64,000 nt of DNA from Ottowia flava (GTDB lineage Bacteria > Pseudomonadota > Gammaproteobacteria > Burkholderiales > Burkholderiaceae_C). The stretch is taken from contig NZ_VRUA01000019.1 of assembly GCF_008017535.1 (NCBI RefSeq), forward strand, positions 1 to 64,000, read 5' to 3'. The translations under genes and the position numbers were made by a program. Positions 16,799-25,286 of the stretch are shown one piece after another. The notes under the pieces were generated by a model. That model ran no database searches. It was given only the letters and a program-made list of their open reading frames with translations, and was not told where the DNA came from. Position 1 is the stretch's first letter; each line of letters begins with the position of its first letter.

Positions 16799-17965
16799 TC
16801 AGCGGCGCAGGCCGAGCAGTTCGCGCGCGATGACCCAGCGGTGCACCTCGGACGGGCCTTCGTAAATGCGCATCAGCCGGGTTTCGTTGGCCATCTGCTG
16901 CAGGGGCAGTTCCTTGGTCATACCCATGGCGCCCAGGGTCTGCATGGCGTGGTCGATCACGTCCCAGGCCATTTCGGTGGCGAAGACCTTGATCATCGAG
17001 ACCTGCATACGCGCTTCATCGCCCGCGTCGATGCGGGCGGCCGCGTCGTAGGTCATCAGGCGGCAGGCGTGGATGCGGGTAGCGGCGTTGGCGACCCACC
17101 ACTGGATCGCCTGGCGGTCGGCCAGCCTGGCGCCGAAGGTCTCGCGCTGTTGGGCGTATTCGCACAGCATGTCGAGCGCGCGCTGAGCGCGGCCGATGCA
17201 CCAGGCGGCCATCTGCACGCGGCGGGTCGACAGGCGCGACTGCATGGGCGCGAAGCCGTGCCCTTCGCGCCCCAGCATCTGGCTGGACGGGACGCGGCAG
17301 TCGTCAAAAGCGACTTCGTAGGTCGATACACCCCCGATCATCGGAATGCGCCGCTCAACGCGAAAGCCCGGCGTGTCGCGATCGACGATGAAGGCGGAGA
17401 TGCCGCCGCGCGCGCCCTTGGCCTTGTCGGTCACCGCCATGGCGATGGTCCAGTCGGCACGGGCCGCGCGGCTGATCCAGATCTTGCGGCCGTTCAGGAT
17501 CCAGTGGTCGCCGTCACGCTCGGCCCGGGTGCTCATCATGGCCGGGTCGCCGCCGGCGCCGGGCTCCGAGATGGCGATCGCCGACACGGTTTCGCCGCGG
17601 GCGTAGGGCGCCAGGTAGCGCGCGCGTTGCGCTTCGTTGGCGGTCAACATCAGCATGCGCAGATTGGGCGAATCGGGTGGCAGCTCGTAGGGCGTGACCG
17701 TGTGGCCCAGCGCTTCGTTGACACCGACCATGGCGACCACGGGCAAGTCCGAGCCACCCATCTCCTCCGGCGCGTCCAGTCCCCACAGGCCCAGCTCACG
17801 CGTAAGCTTGTCCAGACGCTCTTTTTCCTCGACAAGCAGCTCCAGCGGCTGACCGGCGGCCTCGCGCGACAGCACGGCGGGCTCCAGGGGAATCAGGTGC
17901 TCGCGCACGAAGCGGGCGACCAGCTCCTTGAGCATGCGGTGTTCTTCAGGCAATTCCGTGTTCAT
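16799..17965 (-). CDS. Acyl-CoA dehydrogenase
   Basis: An FAD-dependent enzyme that introduces an alpha,beta double bond into an acyl-CoA and passes electrons to ETF. The 388-residue sequence has the family blocks AISEPGAGGDPAMMSTRA, GRKIWISRAARADW and the C-terminal MRIYEGPSEVHRWVIARELLG, in which Glu369 is the candidate base. The start overlaps the CaiB stop by 4 bp (ATGA), so the two genes are coupled. Chain-length or branched-chain preference is not evident. Confidence 0.93.
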   Translation of the reverse strand: MNTELPEEHRMLKELVARFVREHLIPLEPAVLSREAAGQPLELLVEEKERLDKLTRELGLWGLDAPEEMGGSDLPVVAMVGVNEALGHTVTPYELPPDSPNLRMLMLTANEAQRARYLAPYARGETVSAIAISEPGAGGDPAMMSTRAERDGDHWILNGRKIWISRAARADWTIAMAVTDKAKGARGGISAFIVDRDTPGFRVERRIPMIGGVSTYEVAFDDCRVPSSQMLGREGHGFAPMQSRLSTRRVQMAAWCIGRAQRALDMLCEYAQQRETFGARLADRQAIQWWVANAATRIHACRLMTYDAAARIDAGDEARMQVSMIKVFATEMAWDVIDHAMQTLGAMGMTKELPLQQMANETRLMRIYEGPSEVHRWVIARELLGLRR

Positions 17966-19146
17966 GGTCTGGATCCGTCGTGGGAAGGGAGTTCGCCGAG
18001 CACTTCGGCCGTGTGTTCACCCAGCGCAGGTGCATGGCGGCGCAGCGACAGCGGTGTCGCGGAAAACCGCGCGGTCGGTCGCAGCTCGACCAAGGCGCCC
18101 TCGGTCGGATGCTGGGTGTGCTGGAACAGGCCCACGGCGCGCAGGTGCGGGTGGTTGGGCAACTCGTCGATGCCATAGATCGGCGTGGCAGGGATGTCGA
18201 GGTCTTCGAAGATCGCCATCCACTCGGCAGACGAGCGCGTCGGGGTGATTTCCGCCATGGCGGCGTAGAGCGCGCGGATGTTGGCGTTGCGCAGGGCCGG
18301 GTCGGTCACGGCAAAGCGTTCGGCCAGGTCCTCGCGGTCGGCGGCGCGGAAAAACGCCTGCCAGTGGCGCTCGGTGTAGGGCAGGGCGCAGATCCAGCCG
18401 TCCTGCGTCGGCGCCGGGCGACGGCCACCTTGCATCAGGCGCGCGTAGCCGGCGGGCTCGGTCTGCGGCTCGAAGGTCAGGCCGCCCAGGTGTTCAGCGA
18501 GCGCGAAGGAGGCCATGGTTTCCAGCATCGGCACTTCGACGCTCTGGCCCACGCCATGGCGCTCGCGGTGGAAAAGTGCCGCCAGCACGGCGTTGGCCAG
18601 CGCCAGCCCGGTGGTCTTGTCGGCGATCAGGCTGGGGACGTAGTCCGGCTGGGCGCTCAACGAGGTGGTGAGCCCGACCAGACCGCAAGCGGCCTGGATG
18701 ATGTCGTCAAAGGCCGGGCGGTCGCGGTGTGGGCCGTCCTGGCCAAAGCCGGTCGCCACGCAGTAGACGATGCGTGCATTGATCGCTGCCACGGCCTCGT
18801 AGCCGAAGCCGAGGCGCTCGATGGCCGACACGCGCATGTTGTGCACCAACACGTCCGCGGTGGCGATGAGCTGGCGCAGCTGCTCGGCGCCTTCGGGCGT
18901 CTTGAGATCGATCACCACGGAGCGCTTGTTGCGGTTGAGCGCCAGGTAGATCGAGCTCATGCCGCGGTGGCGCGAGACGCCGTTGGCGCGCATCAGGTCG
19001 CCTTCAGGCGCCTCGATCTTGATCACGTCGGCACCGAAATCCGCCAGGATCTGCGTGGCCAGTGGACCGAGGACGACGGAGGTCAGGTCGAGCACGCGCA
19101 CGCCGTCCAGCGGGCCGGCCGATGTCGTGGACTTGGTTGGGGTCAT
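17962..19146 (-). CDS. CaiB/BaiF family CoA-transferase (class III)
   Basis: Moves CoA from a donor thioester to a carboxylate through an aspartyl-CoA intermediate; the candidate nucleophile is in RPAFDDIIQAACG. The opening GPLDGVRVLDLTSVVLGPLATQILADFGADVIKIEAPEGD and the 394-residue length are typical. The start is the ATG of MTPTKSTTSAGPL; more upstream codons overlap the crotonase gene. It lies 10 bp after that gene and overlaps the acyl-CoA dehydrogenase by 4 bp, suggesting it activates the acid that the dehydrogenase then oxidises. Confidence 0.93.
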   Translation of the reverse strand: MTPTKSTTSAGPLDGVRVLDLTSVVLGPLATQILADFGADVIKIEAPEGDLMRANGVSRHRGMSSIYLALNRNKRSVVIDLKTPEGAEQLRQLIATADVLVHNMRVSAIERLGFGYEAVAAINARIVYCVATGFGQDGPHRDRPAFDDIIQAACGLVGLTTSLSAQPDYVPSLIADKTTGLALANAVLAALFHRERHGVGQSVEVPMLETMASFALAEHLGGLTFEPQTEPAGYARLMQGGRRPAPTQDGWICALPYTERHWQAFFRAADREDLAERFAVTDPALRNANIRALYAAMAEITPTRSSAEWMAIFEDLDIPATPIYGIDELPNHPHLRAVGLFQHTQHPTEGALVELRPTARFSATPLSLRRHAPALGEHTAEVLGELPSHDGSRP

Positions 19147-19156
19147 GCGGGGTTCC

Positions 19157-19930
19157 TCAGCGGCCATGAAACACGGGGGCGCGGCGGGCGGCCATGGCGG
19201 CCACGCCTTCACGGAAGTCTTCGGTGGCGAATTCGGTGCGCTGGATCGCGCATTCGTGCCGGTTGGCCTGCACGATGGCATCGGCCAGGCCCCGACGCAG
19301 CGTGGCGCGGGTGGATTCGACGGCCAGCGGGGCGGAAGTCGCGATTTCCTCAGCCAGAGCCAGCGCGGTGGGCAGTACCTGCGCCTTGTCGACGAGCACG
19401 TCGATCAGTCCGAGGGCCTCGGCTTTGGCGCCGTCGATGCGTCGGCCGGTGTAGAACATCAGGCTGGCCTGCTGCTCGCCGATCAGGCGGGGCAGCGTCA
19501 GACTCAGGCCGAAGCCGGGGTGAAAGCCCAGGCGGTTGAAGTTGGCGCTGAAGCGGGCCTCGGCGCACGCGACGCGGAAATCTGCCACCAGCGCCAGACC
19601 GAGACCCGCGCCGACCGCGGCGCCTTCGATGGCCGCGACGATGGGTTTGCGGCCGCGAAACAGCCGCATCGCCTGCACGTAGAACGACGAGGGATCGGCG
19701 TCTGACGTTGGCGTCTGGCGAGGGGCGCCGAAGTCCGCACCGGCACAGAAGGCGCTGGCGCCTGAGCTGAGCACGATGGCCCGGCAGGCGGCGTCGGCAT
19801 CGAGCGCCTCCAGCGCATCGGCCAAACGGCGCATCACGTCTTCGTCAACGTAGTTGTGCGGTGGGCGGGTCAGCACGACATGGGCGACGTGCCCCGTCTG
19901 TGACACCTGGATGTCGTCTGCAGTGGTCAT
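19157..19930 (-). CDS. Crotonase-superfamily protein (enoyl-CoA hydratase/isomerase type)
   Basis: A 257-residue crotonase fold with the first oxyanion-hole loop SAFCAGADFG and the second in IEGAAVGAGLGLALVADFRVA. In bovine crotonase the catalytic glutamates sit in GGGCELA and QPEILLG; aligning by eye, the equivalent positions here read GAGLGLA and ANFNRLG. Both glutamates therefore appear to be missing, so hydration is doubtful and an isomerase, lyase or thioesterase role is possible. It is the first gene of the operon, 109 bp from the divergent iclR gene. The start is the MTTADDIQVS ATG, behind GGAGA. Confidence 0.85.
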   Translation of the reverse strand: MTTADDIQVSQTGHVAHVVLTRPPHNYVDEDVMRRLADALEALDADAACRAIVLSSGASAFCAGADFGAPRQTPTSDADPSSFYVQAMRLFRGRKPIVAAIEGAAVGAGLGLALVADFRVACAEARFSANFNRLGFHPGFGLSLTLPRLIGEQQASLMFYTGRRIDGAKAEALGLIDVLVDKAQVLPTALALAEEIATSAPLAVESTRATLRRGLADAIVQANRHECAIQRTEFATEDFREGVAAMAARRAPVFHGR

Positions 19931-20001
19931 GCCCGGCTTGTCTCCTTCGGGTGGGTGGTGGGAATCTGGCCCAAGTATTTCTGGCGCACCCCGGGTCTGG
20001 C

Positions 20002-20028
20002 TATACTGGAATTTCAATAGTTGAAATT
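20002..20028. promoter_or_regulatory. IclR-type operator with overlapping -10
   Basis: AATTTCAA and TTGAAATT flank 3 bp (positions 20010-20028), a perfect 8-bp inverted repeat. A TATACT -10-like hexamer on the plus strand lies at 20002-20007, so bound protein would cover the iclR start of transcription. The site is 12 bp before the iclR ATG and about 80 bp before the divergent crotonase start. Confidence 0.7.
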
Positions 20029-20039
20029 ACGAGGCGTGC

Positions 20040-20867
20040 ATGCCAGCTACCGTCAGCGGCGTTTCGTCCCGCAGGGAAACCGCGCTGACCCGCGTGTTCA
20101 CACGCGACGCGGCGGGCAGCCTCACGCTGGCGCGCGGGCTGCGCCTGTTGCACGCCTTCCGGGTGGGGGTGATCAGCCTGACGAATGCCGAGTTGGCGCG
20201 TCGCACCCAACTGCCGCGCCCCACAGTCAGCCGCTTGACCCAATCGCTGGTCGAAGCCGGGTTTCTGGATTACGACGTGGACGAGCGCAGTTATCGGCTG
20301 AGCGCGCTGTTTCTCAGCCTGTCAGACGCCTACCAGCAGGCGCATCCCACGAGCCACGTCGCGCAGCCGCTCATGCGGCAGTTGGCCGAGAAGCAGCGCC
20401 TGAACGCGGGGCTGGCCAGGCCGAACGATCTGGACATGGTGTACTTGGCCACCGAACGCTGGGGGCGTGACAGCGTCTCGCAGGTGCGGCGGGTCACCGC
20501 AGGTACCCGTGTGCCGATGGAGCAGACGGCGACCGGGCTGTCTCATCTGGCTTCGTTGAACGATGCTGCTCTGGACCATCTGGTGCCACGCCTGGCCCAG
20601 CGCAGCGGCGTGACGGAGGCTGCGGTGCGAGCCAGTGTCCTGCGCTGCACGCGGCAGATGGCGCGGCAGGGCTATTGCACGGCGGAGTTCATGCCCGATC
20701 ACCTGTTCGCCGTCGCCACCACCTTGGTCAGCGCGGACGACCAGACCTACAGCCTCAGCATCAGCTTTTCGTGCGAGCGCGAACGCGTACCGGCCGAATT
20801 GCGACGCCACGCGATGTACCTCAAGAAGCTCAAGCGGGACATCCTCGCGGCCAGCGCCCGGCCGTAA
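20040..20867 (+). CDS. IclR-family transcriptional regulator
   Basis: The 275-residue protein has an N-terminal winged helix (LTLARGLRLLHAFRVG ... LTNAELARRTQLPRPTVSRLTQSLVEAGFLDYD) and a C-terminal IclR effector domain (residues about 95-265) with the GTRVPMEQTATGLSHLA block. It is divergent from the crotonase-CaiB-dehydrogenase-Bug operon and most likely represses both that operon and itself through the palindrome between them. The effector is presumably the substrate or a CoA intermediate of that pathway. Confidence 0.93.
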   Translation: MPATVSGVSSRRETALTRVFTRDAAGSLTLARGLRLLHAFRVGVISLTNAELARRTQLPRPTVSRLTQSLVEAGFLDYDVDERSYRLSALFLSLSDAYQQAHPTSHVAQPLMRQLAEKQRLNAGLARPNDLDMVYLATERWGRDSVSQVRRVTAGTRVPMEQTATGLSHLASLNDAALDHLVPRLAQRSGVTEAAVRASVLRCTRQMARQGYCTAEFMPDHLFAVATTLVSADDQTYSLSISFSCERERVPAELRRHAMYLKKLKRDILAASARP

Positions 20868-20898
20868 GCTGCGCCGCGGGGTGCCTTGCGGCGCAGGC

Positions 20899-22449
20899 TC
20901 AGGCGGTATGGGCCTTGCGCAGTTCGCGCTTGAGCAGTTTGCCGCTGGGGTTCTTGGGCAGCGCGTCGGCGAACACCACGCGCTTGGGCGCCTTGAAGGT
21001 GGCCATGTGGGTGGTGCAGTGGGCGATGACCTGCTCTTCGGTCAGCGCCTGCCCGACCTTGACGACGATGACGGCCGTGACGGCTTCGACCCATTTCGGG
21101 TCGGGCAGACCGATCACGGCGACTTCGCTCACCTCGGGCAGGCGGTAGATCATTTCCTCGACCTCGCGGCTGGCCACGTTTTCACCGCCGGTCTTGATCA
21201 TGTCCTTCATGCGGTCGACGACGGTGATGTAGCCCTCGTCGTCGATCACGCCCAGGTCGCCCGAATGGAACCAGTCGCCGCTGAAGGCCGCGGCGGTGCG
21301 CGCTTCGTCCTTGAAGTAGCCCTGCATCAGGTGCGGCGAGCGGTGCACGATCTCGCCGACTTCGCCCACGGCCACGTCGCGCATGTCCAGATCGACCACG
21401 CGCGTTTCCACGTTCAGCACGGCGCGCCCGGCCGAGCCGGCCTTGCGCAGCTGGTCGTCCGGGCCGAGCATGGTGGCAAGCGGGGCGATTTCGGTCTGGC
21501 CGTACAGATTCCACAGCCGCACGTTCGGCAGGCGGCGGGCGATTTCCTTGAGCACTTCCACCGGCATGATCGACGCGCCGTAGTAGCCCTTGGCCAGCTT
21601 CGACAGATCGGTGCCGTCAAACAACGGCGAGCGCATCAGCGCGATCCACACCGTGGGCGGCGCAAAGAAGCTGGTGATGCCCTGGTTGGCCATCAGCGGC
21701 AGCAGGTGGTCGGGCGTGGGTTTGGCGGTGATGTGGTTCTCGGCACCGACGTAGATGGCGGGGCCGAAGAACACGTCGAGCTGCGCGCAGTGGTAGAGCG
21801 GCAGCGCATGCAGAACCACGTCGCCTTCGGCGATTTCGGCGTTAATGACGCAGCTGACGTACTGCCACAGCACGGCGTCGTGGGTCAGCATGGCGCCCTT
21901 GGGGCTGGATTCGGTGCCGCTGGTGTAGACGATCTGCGCCAGGTCGGTGCTTTGCAGCGGCACGTCGGGCAGGGCGGCCGTGCAGGCGGCCAGCTCGTCG
22001 AAGCTGACCATGCCGGGCACCGGCTGGCTCGGGTCTTCGGAGGGCAGCCAGATGAAATTCGTGACCTGCGTATCCAGCGCAGCGGCGGCGTGCGCCAGCT
22101 CCGCCAGGCCGCTGTCGGTGGCCAGCCATTTCGCCCCGGCGTGGCGCAGGATGTAGGCGACCTCGTCGGCCTTGAGCATGAAGTTGATGGGCACCAGCAC
22201 CGCGCCCAGGCGCGCCAGCGCAAAGCGCAGTGCGGCGAAGCCGTGCGAGTTGCGCGCCAGCACGGCCACGTGATCGCCCGTGCGAATGCCGCGCTGTGCC
22301 AAGCCCGCAGCCAGGCGCGTGACGATGGCATCGAACTCGGCGTACGTCCAGCGCGTGTCACCGCAGACGATGCCGGTCTTGGTCGGCAGGCGCAGCGCCG
22401 TGCGGCGCAGGACGTCGGCGATCGACTGGCGGCGAACGATGGGGTGCAT
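20899..22449 (-). CDS. AMP-forming acyl-CoA synthetase (fatty acid--CoA ligase family)
   Basis: The 516-residue ANL-superfamily ligase activates a carboxylic acid through an acyl-adenylate. The P-loop is YTSGTESSPKGAM, the A5 motif NLYGQTEIAPL, the A7-A8 hinge GDWFHSGDLGVIDDEGYITVVDRMKDMIKTGGENV, and the catalytic lysine lies in NPSGKLLKREL. GGAG precedes the ATG. It is convergent with iclR and may supply CoA esters to the neighbouring CaiB/dehydrogenase operon, but it is a separate transcription unit and its substrate is unknown. Confidence 0.92.
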   Translation of the reverse strand: MHPIVRRQSIADVLRRTALRLPTKTGIVCGDTRWTYAEFDAIVTRLAAGLAQRGIRTGDHVAVLARNSHGFAALRFALARLGAVLVPINFMLKADEVAYILRHAGAKWLATDSGLAELAHAAAALDTQVTNFIWLPSEDPSQPVPGMVSFDELAACTAALPDVPLQSTDLAQIVYTSGTESSPKGAMLTHDAVLWQYVSCVINAEIAEGDVVLHALPLYHCAQLDVFFGPAIYVGAENHITAKPTPDHLLPLMANQGITSFFAPPTVWIALMRSPLFDGTDLSKLAKGYYGASIMPVEVLKEIARRLPNVRLWNLYGQTEIAPLATMLGPDDQLRKAGSAGRAVLNVETRVVDLDMRDVAVGEVGEIVHRSPHLMQGYFKDEARTAAAFSGDWFHSGDLGVIDDEGYITVVDRMKDMIKTGGENVASREVEEMIYRLPEVSEVAVIGLPDPKWVEAVTAVIVVKVGQALTEEQVIAHCTTHMATFKAPKRVVFADALPKNPSGKLLKRELRKAHTA

Positions 22450-22471
22450 GCAGGTCTCCTGAGTTGAATTC

Positions 22472-22528
22472 TGGATAAAATTGGTCTACAGCCCTACAAC
22501 CATAAGCGCCAATAGCTATAAAGTTTGA
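22472..22528 (+). repeat. Dispersed repeat, copy 8 (forward)
   Basis: It reads ATAAAATTGGTCTACAG, then CCCTACAACCATAAGCGCC, then ATAGCTATAAAG. Its right edge reaches into the last codons of the methyltransferase gene. Confidence 0.75.
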
Positions 22529-23223
22529 AGCAAATTGATGCGCATCGGACGCAGGAAGGGCGTGCCCGGTGGCGGCTTGAGCGCCTCGAAACGCTCGCGC
22601 ACCGCGTCGCGCATGCCGGGGCTCCAGCGGCGGTCGGCATAGGTCACGCCGGTCATGCGACGCTCGTAATCATCGAAATCGGTAAAGCGCACCGGCATGT
22701 CGAAATGGAGTTCGGCCACTTCGCGCCAGCCGCCCGTGGCCAGTGCGCGCTGCACGGCGGCGTACGCGGCCTCGCGCACCTGCTGCTCATCGTTGAACAA
22801 GCGGTTGATCTCGTTGAGCGGGCCGTCGAACACGGGCTCCGACACATACAGATGGGCCCTGAGGCGCAGCACGCGCCGGGTCTCGGCCAGCGCCTGGTCC
22901 AGCAGAGGCAGCGGCACGTGGTGCAGCGACTTGAGCATCAACGCCAGGTCGAACTGCGCATCCGGCGAGGGGATGGCCTGCGCGCCCGCGGCCACAAAGC
23001 GCAGCCCGGGGACGGCCGGCGCGGCCAGATTTTGCGCGTGCTGGATCGCGTCCACTTCGAGCGCCAGCACGCTGCAGTCCGGGCGCGTCTGCACCAGGCG
23101 CCGCGACAGCGCTGCCCCGCCGCAGCCCAGCTCGATCACACGCAAGTTGTGCAGCGGCACCCAGCGCGCGATCAGCGCCAGTTCGTCACGCGTCTGTTCG
23201 GTGGTGGGGGCGATCAGCGGCAT
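22516..23223 (-). CDS. Class I SAM-dependent methyltransferase
   Basis: The 235-residue protein has the SAM motif I VIELGCGGAALSRRL, an acidic residue at the end of strand 2 (VLALEVD) and a later DLALMLKSLHHVPLP block, the usual order of UbiE/Methyltransf_11 enzymes. The start taken is MPLIAPTTEQ, because the longer frame overlaps the NUDIX gene upstream. Its stop region coincides with a repeat copy. The substrate is not identifiable. It follows the NUDIX gene by 16 bp and is probably co-transcribed. Confidence 0.82.
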   Translation of the reverse strand: MPLIAPTTEQTRDELALIARWVPLHNLRVIELGCGGAALSRRLVQTRPDCSVLALEVDAIQHAQNLAAPAVPGLRFVAAGAQAIPSPDAQFDLALMLKSLHHVPLPLLDQALAETRRVLRLRAHLYVSEPVFDGPLNEINRLFNDEQQVREAAYAAVQRALATGGWREVAELHFDMPVRFTDFDDYERRMTGVTYADRRWSPGMRDAVRERFEALKPPPGTPFLRPMRINLLQTL

Positions 23224-23239
23224 CGTGAGCGGTGGCGAT

Positions 23240-24130
23240 TCAGTCCAGGAACGGGCCAAAGCCCTCGGGCGGCTCGAAACGCTTGTTGCGCCACACCACG
23301 CGCGTGGGCACGGGCTCGGGCAGGGCGCGCTCTGGCACCGAGTGCATGGGATCGCCCGGGTAGCAGAGCACGCGGGTTTCGCTGGTTTCGACGGGCTCGG
23401 GCTCGACCAGCGCCGGACGGCGCGCACGTGCGTCCTGCATGGCGGCGGCCACGTCGGCGTACTGCATGAGGTGCAGCAGGCTGATGATCTGCGGCGGCGC
23501 CAGGTCGATCTCGTGCGCGCGGTATTGCTGCAGCGCGGTGCGCGGCGGCAGCCAGCGCGCTTCGGTGACCTCGAAATCGTCGATGCGGGTTTCCTGTGCC
23601 GCGGGTGCGGCGGCCAGGAAGAAGCGGGTGTCGAAGCGCTTGTTCATCACCGAAGGGCGGCGCGGGGTGATCCAGCGCGACCACGGCGCGAGCGCGTCGG
23701 TGTCCAGCCGCGCCTCGCGCTCGGCCAGCAGGGCGCCGAACGTCGTGCCCGTGCGCAAGCGCTCGCAGGCCTCGGCGCTGCGGGTGGCGACCTCGGCATC
23801 GCCGAGCTGAAGGTAGAGCAGGCCGGATTCCTCGGCCGCCTCGCGAGCGGCCGCGACGTACAGCCCAGCCGCCTGCGCAGGCGTCAAGCCGGGCTCGCCC
23901 AGGCGCGCGTGCAGCTCGGCCGGATCGCGGTCGAGCCGCGCGAGCAGATCGGGCGCGGTGTCTTCCTTGTCCACCTTGCCGCCCGGAAAGACGTAGGCGC
24001 CGCCCAGCACGGCGGAATCGGTATGGCGCCGCATGAGCAGCACTTCCAGCCCGGCCGCGCCGTCGCGCAGCATGACCACGCTGGCCGCGTCGCGCGGCGG
24101 GGTGTCGATGATCTCGTGGTTGAGTTCCAT
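23240..24130 (-). CDS. NUDIX hydrolase with a long insertion in the Nudix box
   Basis: The protein hydrolyses nucleoside diphosphates linked to another group, perhaps CoA esters. The fold begins with ASVVMLRDGAAGLEVLLMRRH and AYVFPGGKVDKED. The second half of the Nudix box, AAAREAAEESGLLY, comes only some 40 residues later, the arrangement seen in the NUDT19/RP2p subgroup, which includes CoA diphosphatases. It has 296 residues from the ATG of MELNHEIIDTPP, the start being chosen because family members open at this point. Divergent from the SDR gene. Confidence 0.83.
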   Translation of the reverse strand: MELNHEIIDTPPRDAASVVMLRDGAAGLEVLLMRRHTDSAVLGGAYVFPGGKVDKEDTAPDLLARLDRDPAELHARLGEPGLTPAQAAGLYVAAAREAAEESGLLYLQLGDAEVATRSAEACERLRTGTTFGALLAEREARLDTDALAPWSRWITPRRPSVMNKRFDTRFFLAAAPAAQETRIDDFEVTEARWLPPRTALQQYRAHEIDLAPPQIISLLHLMQYADVAAAMQDARARRPALVEPEPVETSETRVLCYPGDPMHSVPERALPEPVPTRVVWRNKRFEPPEGFGPFLD

Positions 24131-24256
24131 GGCGCCACATTGTGGCGGCAAGCGCGTGGGGCCACTGTCCGGTGGGCAACAGGCGCCGGTTGGCGGCTGA
24201 ATTACAGTCGCCCCGAACTTTGTCTGACCCACTACTTACAACTGGAGAGAAGCAAC

Positions 24257-25168
24257 ATGGACAAGATCGATTTCACCGGCCGCGTGGCCATCGTCACGGG
24301 CGCGGGCGGCGGCCTGGGGCGCCTGCACGCGCTGGGCCTTGCCGCGCGCGGCGCCAAGGTGGTCGTCAACGACCTGGGCGGCGCGGTGGACGGCACCGGC
24401 GGTTCGGTCACTGCGGCACAGAAGGTGGTGGACGAGATCAAGGCCGCCGGCGGCGAGGCGATCGTCAACGGCGCTTCGGTGACCGACTTCGCGGCCGTGC
24501 AGGCCATGGTGCAACAGGCGATCGACGCCTGGGGCCGCGTGGACATCCTGGTCAACAACGCCGGCATCCTGCGCGACAAGAGCTTCGCCAAGATGGAACT
24601 GGACGACTTCCGCCTGGTGGTGGACGTGCACCTGATGGGCGCGGCCAATTGCACCAAGGCCGTGTGGGCGCACATGGTGGCGCAGAAGTACGGCCGCATC
24701 CTGATGACGACGTCGTCCACTGGCCTGTACGGCAACTTTGGTCAGGCCAACTACGGCGCGGCCAAGATGGCGCTGGTCGGCCTGATGCAGACGCTGAGCA
24801 TTGAGGGCGCCAAGAACGACATCCGGGTGAACTGCCTGGCACCCACCGCCGCCACGCGCATGACCGAAGGCCTGCTGCCCCCCGAGGTGATGGAAGCCAT
24901 CCTTCCTGAAACCGTGGTGCCGACCATGCTGGTCGCCGTGAGCGAGCAGGCGCCCACGCGCACCATCTTCTGCGCCGGCGCCGGTACCTACGAAGCCGCC
25001 CACATCACCCTGACGCAGGGCGTGCACCTGGGCCTGACGCCCGACACGCCCGAACGCCTGCTGGCCGCGCTGGGCCAGGTGACCGACAGTCAGGGCGAGA
25101 CTGTGCCGATGAGCGGCGCCGAGCAGGGCACCAACGAGGTGCAGAAGGCGCTGGCGGCGCGCCGTTGA
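24257..25168 (+). CDS. SDR-family dehydrogenase, 3-hydroxyacyl-CoA dehydrogenase type
   Basis: A 303-residue NAD-binding SDR resembling the dehydrogenase domain of peroxisomal multifunctional enzyme 2 (HSD17B4). It shows the cofactor loop TGAGGGLGRLHALGLA, the acidic residue-containing VVVNDLGGAVDG that selects NAD, NNAGI, and the catalytic Ser/Tyr/Lys in TSSTGLYGNFGQANYGAAK. The extra 45 residues at the C-terminus after the fold are usual in this subgroup. It probably oxidises 3-hydroxyacyl-CoA in beta-oxidation (family inference). GGAGAG lies 8 bp before the ATG. Confidence 0.9.
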   Translation: MDKIDFTGRVAIVTGAGGGLGRLHALGLAARGAKVVVNDLGGAVDGTGGSVTAAQKVVDEIKAAGGEAIVNGASVTDFAAVQAMVQQAIDAWGRVDILVNNAGILRDKSFAKMELDDFRLVVDVHLMGAANCTKAVWAHMVAQKYGRILMTTSSTGLYGNFGQANYGAAKMALVGLMQTLSIEGAKNDIRVNCLAPTAATRMTEGLLPPEVMEAILPETVVPTMLVAVSEQAPTRTIFCAGAGTYEAAHITLTQGVHLGLTPDTPERLLAALGQVTDSQGETVPMSGAEQGTNEVQKALAARR

Positions 25169-25286
25169 GCGGCTGCCCTGGCGGCCCATTGGCGACCGCC
25201 GGTCGTGCTCCGGATCAAGATGGGCGTGGCTGCACGCGGCCGTCAAGGCTGTGCTAACTTCGCGCCCTGCAAGACAAGGACACACC

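Noticed and set aside
25205-25260. Possible extra repeat copy before gshA
   Set aside because: It shares about 14 bp (GCCGCGTGCAGCCA on the minus strand) with copy 2 only; the other blocks are missing.
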